Shown here: positions 58,073 through 62,561 of the stretch, piece after piece
Layout: each line of letters begins with the position of its first letter
Position numbering within the stretch: position 1 is the stretch's first letter
NCBI GenBank assembly: GCA_005772895.1
Contig: SXIH01000065.1
Coordinates: 1 to 62,561, forward strand
Direction: 5' to 3'
DNA: 62,561 nt
Source: Bacteroidota bacterium
GTDB taxonomy: Bacteria > Bacteroidota > Bacteroidia > 2-12-FULL-35-15
The notes under the pieces: model-generated
The model's database searches: none
The model's input: only the letters and a program-made list of their open reading frames with translations
What the model was told of the DNA's origin: nothing
Translations under genes and position numbers: made by a program

Positions 58073-58432
58073 TTATTTCGGGCTTGGAGTTGGTGCAGGA
58101 GCCGGAGTAATAGGAGCTGTGTTGCTTGCCGGTGCATCAGTTGAAACATCTTCAGCTGCTTTCGTACGGGTTACTGACTCAGTTCCCGTTCCTTTAGTTA
58201 CACCATCAGATGTTTTTGTAAAAGATGTAGAAATTATACTTAATACCACTAAAGCTGCTGCTAAAGTCCATGTAGCTTTTTCTAAAAAGTCGGCTGTTTT
58301 ACGAACACCCATTACCTGATTTGATGATGCGAAGGAAGAAGCTAATCCGCCACCTTTTGAATTTTGTACTAAAACCACTAAGATTAGAAGAATACAAACT
58401 ACTATAATTAAAACTGAAATAACTGAGCCCAT
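58073..58432 (-). CDS. secG: preprotein translocase subunit SecG, 119 aa
   Basis: Small Sec translocon subunit with two membrane helices: about residues 4-24 (VISVLIIVVCILLILVVLVQ) and 52-70 (ATWTLAAALVVLSIIST). The loop NSKGGGLASSFASSNQVMGVRKTADFLEK is the SecG signature. The Pro/Ala-rich C-terminus (ASNTAPITPAPAPTPSPK) is common in Bacteroidota. It lies 6 bases after the TPR-protein stop codon, in one operon with lptE and the sigma-54 activator. Confidence 0.95.
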   Translation of the reverse strand: MGSVISVLIIVVCILLILVVLVQNSKGGGLASSFASSNQVMGVRKTADFLEKATWTLAAALVVLSIISTSFTKTSDGVTKGTGTESVTRTKAAEDVSTDAPASNTAPITPAPAPTPSPK

Positions 58433-58438
58433 TGTAAA

Positions 58439-59485
58439 TTATTGCTTTTCTTGATTAATTAATTTTCTTAAATTTTTAATTTGGGATGCAAAGTAAAGCC
58501 TTTTTTCTGGATATTTCAAACGTAAATTTTCATAAGCCTTAATTGCCTTGGCATAATTCCCTTGTAATACGTATATTTTAGCCAATGTTTCACTCACAAA
58601 AGTGATATCCTCAGCCACACTTTGTTTAGCCATGTTTACCGGACTGAAAAACTCGGTTTTTGGTCGGCTAAGCTTAGGTTCATCACGGATAAATTTGTCG
58701 ATTAATTCGAATGGACTAAGCTGATTATCAGCATTTTCTGATTCGGTTTCTTCCTTTGTCTCGTCATAAATTGTTGTTCCTGTATTTATATGTTTTAACC
58801 AATCTGTAAAGGATAGAGAATCAATATCAATATCCTCTTTTTGTTCCACAATCGGCTCTTGAATATTTAATACAAAATTGGATTCAATAGTCTCTTGTTT
58901 TTCTTCAGATTTGTCAATAAGTGGCGTAGATAAAATTTCAATTTCTACACTTGCATCTATAATTTCATTTAAATATTCTGTTTCTAATTGATCTCTTACT
59001 TCTAAGGTTTCTTCTTTTTCAGATTCAATTGTCGTGTCAATTTTTTGCTCTTCAATAGCTTCTTTAATTTCTGAAATAATAAGCGTTTCAATAACTTCTT
59101 CCTTTACTTCAGGAGAAACAACCTCTTCAATAATTGTAGGTTGAATATTGTGTTCGGCAACTTCTTCTTTAATTAAATTTATTACAGCTTCTTCAATTTT
59201 CTTTTCTTCAACTTGAGTAATAACTTCTGGAACTTTTACAGCTTCAATTTCTTGTTGTTTAGTGATTAACCGATGTAATATTTTTCTGTCAGTTGCATAT
59301 GCAGCAGTAATTCGTAATTGATTATTATAATGAATGCTGTTGATGTTGTGTAAGCTTTTTGCATAAAGCAAATGAGCCGTTTGAAAATAAGGAAAGTTCT
59401 TTAACAATTCACTAAGCAAAACGCTGTCGTTTCCCGACATTTTTTCGGGAGTTTCAACGTAGGATATGAATTGTACTTTGTTCAT
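58439..59485 (-). CDS. hypothetical acidic protein with C-terminal TPR-like segment, 348 aa
   Basis: Soluble protein with a conserved-looking N-terminal helical domain (residues about 1-75: LSELLKNFPYFQTAHLLYAKSLHNINSIHYNNQL), a long Glu/Ile-rich low-complexity middle (about 80-250) and a C-terminal TPR-like hairpin (VSETLAKIYVLQGNYAKAIKAYENLRLKYPEKRLYFASQIKNLRKLI). Position between lptE and secG is widely conserved in Bacteroidota, but I know no assigned function; a role near the envelope export machinery is inference. Confidence 0.8.
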   Translation of the reverse strand: MNKVQFISYVETPEKMSGNDSVLLSELLKNFPYFQTAHLLYAKSLHNINSIHYNNQLRITAAYATDRKILHRLITKQQEIEAVKVPEVITQVEEKKIEEAVINLIKEEVAEHNIQPTIIEEVVSPEVKEEVIETLIISEIKEAIEEQKIDTTIESEKEETLEVRDQLETEYLNEIIDASVEIEILSTPLIDKSEEKQETIESNFVLNIQEPIVEQKEDIDIDSLSFTDWLKHINTGTTIYDETKEETESENADNQLSPFELIDKFIRDEPKLSRPKTEFFSPVNMAKQSVAEDITFVSETLAKIYVLQGNYAKAIKAYENLRLKYPEKRLYFASQIKNLRKLINQEKQ

Positions 59486-59534
59486 TTTTGTTTTCTAAAT
59501 ATATTTCTCCATTCTCCCAACTCCGCTCTTCTAC

Positions 59535-60065
59535 CTACCAATTATTTAATGCTCTATTAAAAATATCTTGTACCAATTGCTCATTAATTTCTCTTGTTAA
59601 TTGATCTTCAATTGAAGCAATGTTTTGGTCACTTGTATAATCTGCATAACGGGTGAAAGATTGATCAAAATTTTTCTTCTCGTCAAACATGCATGTATAT
59701 TTTACATTAACAGTAATTGTTAATCTGTTTAATGCTGCTTGATCGGTGCTTTGTATGGCTATTGGTCCTGTTGTATATCCTGTTACACTTCCTTCAAAAC
59801 CTAAGTCACCACCTTTATTAATTAAAGATAAACGAGTTTGAGAACTTAATTTATCACGTAATGCCTCTGTAAAAGTCTGACTTAAAGTTGGAGGAGCCAA
59901 AGATGCATTGTTTTGAAAATATTGAACAGAAACGGTTTTCGCTTCTGGTGGAACACTGCCTCCGGTAAACGAATAATGAATTTTGCAACTCGAAAAAAGA
60001 ATCAAGATGCAAGACACAAGTATCAAGACAATTTTTGTTTGAAATATGTAATTCGATTTACCCAA
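59535..60065 (-). CDS. lptE: LptE-family LPS-assembly lipoprotein, 176 aa
   Basis: Lipoprotein signal (FQTKIVLILVSCILILFSSC, lipobox FSSC) followed by the Bacteroidota LptE-like fold: YSFTGGSVPPEAKTVSVQYFQNNASLAPPTLSQTFTEALRDKLSSQTRL and ITVNVKYTCMFDEKKNFDQSFTRYADY. LptE plugs the LptD barrel that inserts LPS in the outer membrane. The hydrophobic core of the signal peptide (IVLILVSCILIL) is encoded by a copy of a dispersed CTTGAT-type repeat (59998-60028). Confidence 0.9.
   Translation of the reverse strand: MGKSNYIFQTKIVLILVSCILILFSSCKIHYSFTGGSVPPEAKTVSVQYFQNNASLAPPTLSQTFTEALRDKLSSQTRLSLINKGGDLGFEGSVTGYTTGPIAIQSTDQAALNRLTITVNVKYTCMFDEKKNFDQSFTRYADYTSDQNIASIEDQLTREINEQLVQDIFNRALNNW
59998..60028 (-). 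repeat. CTTGATTCTTG-type dispersed repeat inside the lptE signal peptide
   Basis: On the minus strand TCTTGATACTTGTGTCTT followed by GCATCTTGATTCT; about 26 of 31 bases match the plus-strand copy inside tilS at 33214-33244. Confidence 0.6.
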
Positions 60066-60088
60066 TTCTTTTTTCTCTTTATAACCTT

Positions 60089-60130
60089 ATTACTCCATCA
60101 CCTTATCACCTCACTTAGTCACCTGGTCAC
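60089..60130. repeat. GTGAT-type degenerate repeat between the sigma-54 activator and lptE
   Basis: Minus strand: GTGACCAGGTGACTAAGTGA then GGTGATAAGGTGATGGAGTA. It closely resembles 13994-14030 and fills the gap between the activator's stop and the lptE start. Confidence 0.55.
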
Positions 60131-61357
60131 TTATTTTATCCCGTACTCATTAATCTTCCTGTACAACGTCCGTTCCGAAATTCCCAACTCTTTTGCAGCA
60201 TTCTTGCGTTTGCCTTTGTGTTTTGTCAACGCTTTTTTAATCATATCTTCCTCAATTTCTTGAAGTGATAATGTTTCTTCTACAGCTTCTGTAGCCGGAA
60301 TTTGATTTTGAATAATTGGAGTAGTGGTGTTGTAACCTAGCTGAATTGCAGTTTCCGGTGTTCCTACATCCTGAAATAATTTTTTAATCAATTGGGCATT
60401 CTCTGGTGGAAAATCCTGATTCAATTGATTGTCGTTTTCAATTAAATCGACAACAACTTTTTTCAGATCCATCATATCTTTTTTCAAATCGAACAACACT
60501 TTGTACAAAATATCACGTTCACTAAAATCGTTTCCTGCGGTTGAAGTGCTCGCCAACACAGGCAGTTGAGCAGTCTGATGAATCGGTAAATATTTTATCA
60601 TCACATCAGCAGTAATGTCTCTGTTTTTTTCAATAACTGAAATTTGTTCTGTGATATTTTTTAACTGACGAATGTTCCCTTGCCAATAATAATTCGTAAG
60701 AACTTGTTCAGCTGATGCATCTAATTTGATTGTTGGCATTCTGTATTTTGCCGAAAAATCAGAAGCAAATTTTCTGAATAATAAGTGAATGTCTTGTCTG
60801 CGTTCACGCAATGGGGGAACAACAATCGGAACAGTATTTAAACGATAAAATAAATCTTCTCTGAATTTTCCTTTTTCGATTGCTTGCTGTATGTTCACAT
60901 TTGTTGCAGCAACTACTCGGACATCCGTTTTTAAAACTTTTGATGAACCTACTTTGATAAATTCTCCGCTTTCTAATACTCTCAACAAACGTGCTTGTGT
61001 TGCAATTGGCATTTCAGCTACTTCATCTAAAAAAATAGTTCCGCCATTCGCCACTTCAAAATAACCTTTACGTGCTTCATGAGCACCGGTGAAAGATCCT
61101 TTTTCGTGACCAAATAATTCTGAATCAATTGTTCCTTCAGGAATAGCACCACAGTTTACTGCAATGTATTGTCCATGTTTGCGAGAACTCAAAGAATGAA
61201 TAATCTGTGGAAAAACTTCCTTACCAGTTCCGCTTTCTCCGGTAATTAAAACCGTTAAATCGGTTGGTGCCACTTGCATTGCAATATCAATAGCTCTGTC
61301 CAATAAAGATGAACTACCAATAATCCCAAAACGATTTTTTATTTCTTGTACTGTCAT
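60131..61357 (-). CDS. sigma-54-dependent transcriptional activator without receiver domain, 408 aa
   Basis: Enhancer-binding AAA+ protein. Walker A GESGTGKE (residues 40-47), the sigma-54-contacting loop GSFTGA (87-92), Walker B GGTIFLDEV (about 105-113), sensor-like VVAATN and FREDLFYRLNTVPI, and a C-terminal Fis-type HTH (IKKALTKHKGKRKNAAKELGISERTLYRKINEYG). There is no N-terminal sensing domain, so it must be controlled otherwise. The usually invariant WPGN near residue 226 reads WQGN here (codon CAA at 60680-60682), one C to A change from CCA. It begins two bases after the miaB stop codon and precedes lptE. Confidence 0.92.
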   Translation of the reverse strand: MTVQEIKNRFGIIGSSSLLDRAIDIAMQVAPTDLTVLITGESGTGKEVFPQIIHSLSSRKHGQYIAVNCGAIPEGTIDSELFGHEKGSFTGAHEARKGYFEVANGGTIFLDEVAEMPIATQARLLRVLESGEFIKVGSSKVLKTDVRVVAATNVNIQQAIEKGKFREDLFYRLNTVPIVVPPLRERRQDIHLLFRKFASDFSAKYRMPTIKLDASAEQVLTNYYWQGNIRQLKNITEQISVIEKNRDITADVMIKYLPIHQTAQLPVLASTSTAGNDFSERDILYKVLFDLKKDMMDLKKVVVDLIENDNQLNQDFPPENAQLIKKLFQDVGTPETAIQLGYNTTTPIIQNQIPATEAVEETLSLQEIEEDMIKKALTKHKGKRKNAAKELGISERTLYRKINEYGIK

Positions 61358-61359
61358 TT

Positions 61360-62561
61360 TTAAACTGCTTTACCGATTAATGTTCCGCCTGTACAACTTT
61401 CCGCCAACACATTTACATAATCTCCTTTTTTATAATTTTCTTTCGGAAAAACAACCACACAATTTTGCGAGTTTCTTCCGAATAATTCATCTTTCGATTT
61501 TTTAGAAGTGCCTTCCACTAAAACTCTGTGCACTTTTCCAACTCCTGCTTTTGTTCTGAATGCCGAATGTTTCAACTGCAATTCTACAATCTCAGCAAGC
61601 CTTCTGCTTTTTACTTCTGCAGGAACATCGTCCGGATATTTTCTTTCTGCCAATGTTTTTGGACGTTCACTATACGCAAACATGTAGCCAAAATCATATT
61701 TGACAGCTTCCATTAAAGATAAAGTATCCAGGTGTTCTTCTTCTGTCTCCGAACAAAATCCGGAAATAATATCCATGGAAATGCCAGCATCAGGAATTAT
61801 TCTACGGATAGAATCAATTCTGCTCAAATACCATTCGCGTGTATAGCCACGGTTCATCATTTCTAAAATTCTGGAATTTCCTGATTGTACCGGTAAGTGA
61901 ATATAACTGCAAATGTTATCATGTTTCGCAATCGTGTATAACACTTCATCATTCATGTCTTTCGGATGAGATGTGCTGAAACGTACACGTAAATCGGGAT
62001 TTACAAGAGCAACTTTTTCAAGCAATTGAGAAAATGTAGTTGCGTTTTTTAATTCTTCTTCAGAAATATTTTCTTTCTTCAATCCTCCGCCAGTCCACAA
62101 ATACGAATCTACATTTTGTCCGAGTAAGGTAACCTCTCTATATCCTTGTTCAAATAAATCTTGCGCTTCTTTCACAATTGTTTCAGGGTCGCGACTTCTT
62201 TCTCTACCGCGTGTAAATGGTACAACGCAAAATGCGCACATGTTATCGCAACCGCGAGTAATGCTAATGAATGCTGTTACTCCGTTTGAACCTAAACGAA
62301 CAGGCGCAATATCAGCATAAGTTTCTTCTTTTGATAAAAGTACGTTTACTGCCTTCTGCCCCGTCTCCGCAATTTCAATTAGTTCAGGCAAGCTTCTATA
62401 AGCATCCGGACCGACAACTATATCCACCAATTTTTCTTGTTCCAACAATTGCGATTTTAAACGCTCTGCCATACAGCCTAACACACCTACAATTAAATCG
62501 GGATTAGTTTTTTTTGCTTTTTTGTATTCGGTCAAACGTTTTCTTACTCTTTGCTCAGCTC
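61360..62561 (-). CDS. miaB: tRNA-2-methylthio-N6-isopentenyladenosine synthase MiaB (5' end cut by window edge)
   Basis: Radical-SAM methylthiotransferase modifying A37 of tRNAs reading UNN codons. Visible: the end of the N-terminal UPF0004 domain ([28 protein letters not shown]), the [4Fe-4S] motif [62 protein letters not shown] and the C-terminal TRAM domain ([27 protein letters not shown]). The frame is open through the window end at 62561; about 60-90 N-terminal residues with the first cluster cysteines are outside. Confidence 0.96.
   Translation of the reverse strand, partial: AEQRVRKRLTEYKKAKKTNPDLIVGVLGCMAERLKSQLLEQEKLVDIVVGPDAYRSLPELIEIAETGQKAVNVLLSKEETYADIAPVRLGSNGVTAFISITRGCDNMCAFCVVPFTRGRERSRDPETIVKEAQDLFEQGYREVTLLGQNVDSYLWTGGGLKKENISEEELKNATTFSQLLEKVALVNPDLRVRFSTSHPKDMNDEVLYTIAKHDNICSYIHLPVQSGNSRILEMMNRGYTREWYLSRIDSIRRIIPDAGISMDIISGFCSETEEEHLDTLSLMEAVKYDFGYMFAYSERPKTLAERKYPDDVPAEVKSRRLAEIVELQLKHSAFRTKAGVGKVHRVLVEGTSKKSKDELFGRNSQNCVVVFPKENYKKGDYVNVLAESCTGGTLIGKAV

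Overview
This AT-rich window (roughly a third G+C by eye) comes from a member of the Bacteroidota, most likely a free-living or sludge-type Flavobacteriales relative. The support is: six proteins with type IX secretion (T9SS) sorting domains, TTTG/TAnnTTTG promoters, a Bacteroidota-type SecA of about 1100 residues, a FtsZ with a very long acidic linker, an LptE-family lipoprotein, and a complete Bacteroidota-order division and cell wall (dcw) cluster.

Layout. 1-4739 (minus): partial tRNA-Val, a lipoprotein and a giant T9SS type B adhesin-like protein. 4969-7709 (plus): methyltransferase, orphan MacB/LolD-type ABC ATPase, PduO-type adenosyltransferase, DUF2795 protein. 7787-9717 (minus): OmpR-type two-component system. 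10029-13990 (plus): secA and a DUF1761 membrane protein. 14185-24432: YceI, MsrB, two T9SS type A cargo proteins, a PorE-like TPR/PD40 protein, ComM/YifB, GmhA, a small secreted protein, and an accessory PD-(D/E)XK-like protein beside an attC-like structure. 24598-35684 (minus): FG-GAP/UnbV T9SS protein, a five-haem c-type cytochrome with a T9SS tail, DsbD, two small hypotheticals, TilS and PabB. 35902-53558 (plus): mraZ-rsmH-ftsL-ftsI-murE-mraY-murD-(MurD C-domain paralogue)-ftsW-murG-murC-ftsQ-ftsA-ftsZ, then after a terminator a yqeY gene. 53602-62561 (minus): outer-membrane-type protein, a small membrane ORF, T9SS type B protein, groEL, groES, secG, TPR protein, lptE, a sigma-54 activator and partial miaB.

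How they work together. The dcw operon carries peptidoglycan precursor synthesis (MurE to MurC, MraY, MurG) and divisome assembly (FtsL, I, W, Q, A, Z) as one unit behind MraZ boxes. SecA and SecG feed the Sec pathway, which delivers the T9SS cargo, lipoproteins and the multihaem cytochrome to the periplasm; DsbD can supply reductant for cytochrome maturation and LptE serves LPS export.

Three things stand out. (1) Three coding regions, including the normally essential murC and groEL, carry in-frame stop codons with clear homologous coding sequence continuing in the same frame. The groEL lesion sits in a tight cluster of four departures from consensus that are all explicable as G:C to T:A changes, which points to sequence damage or error, or a mutator. 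(2) At least six families of short dispersed repeats occur; several lie inside or at the ends of genes (in-frame palindromes in tilS and murC, the hydrophobic core of the LptE signal peptide, the C-terminus of PabB, the ftsW ribosome-binding site). (3) A free-standing MurD C-terminal domain gene sits between murD and ftsW. No CRISPR array, rRNA, prophage or transposase gene was seen.
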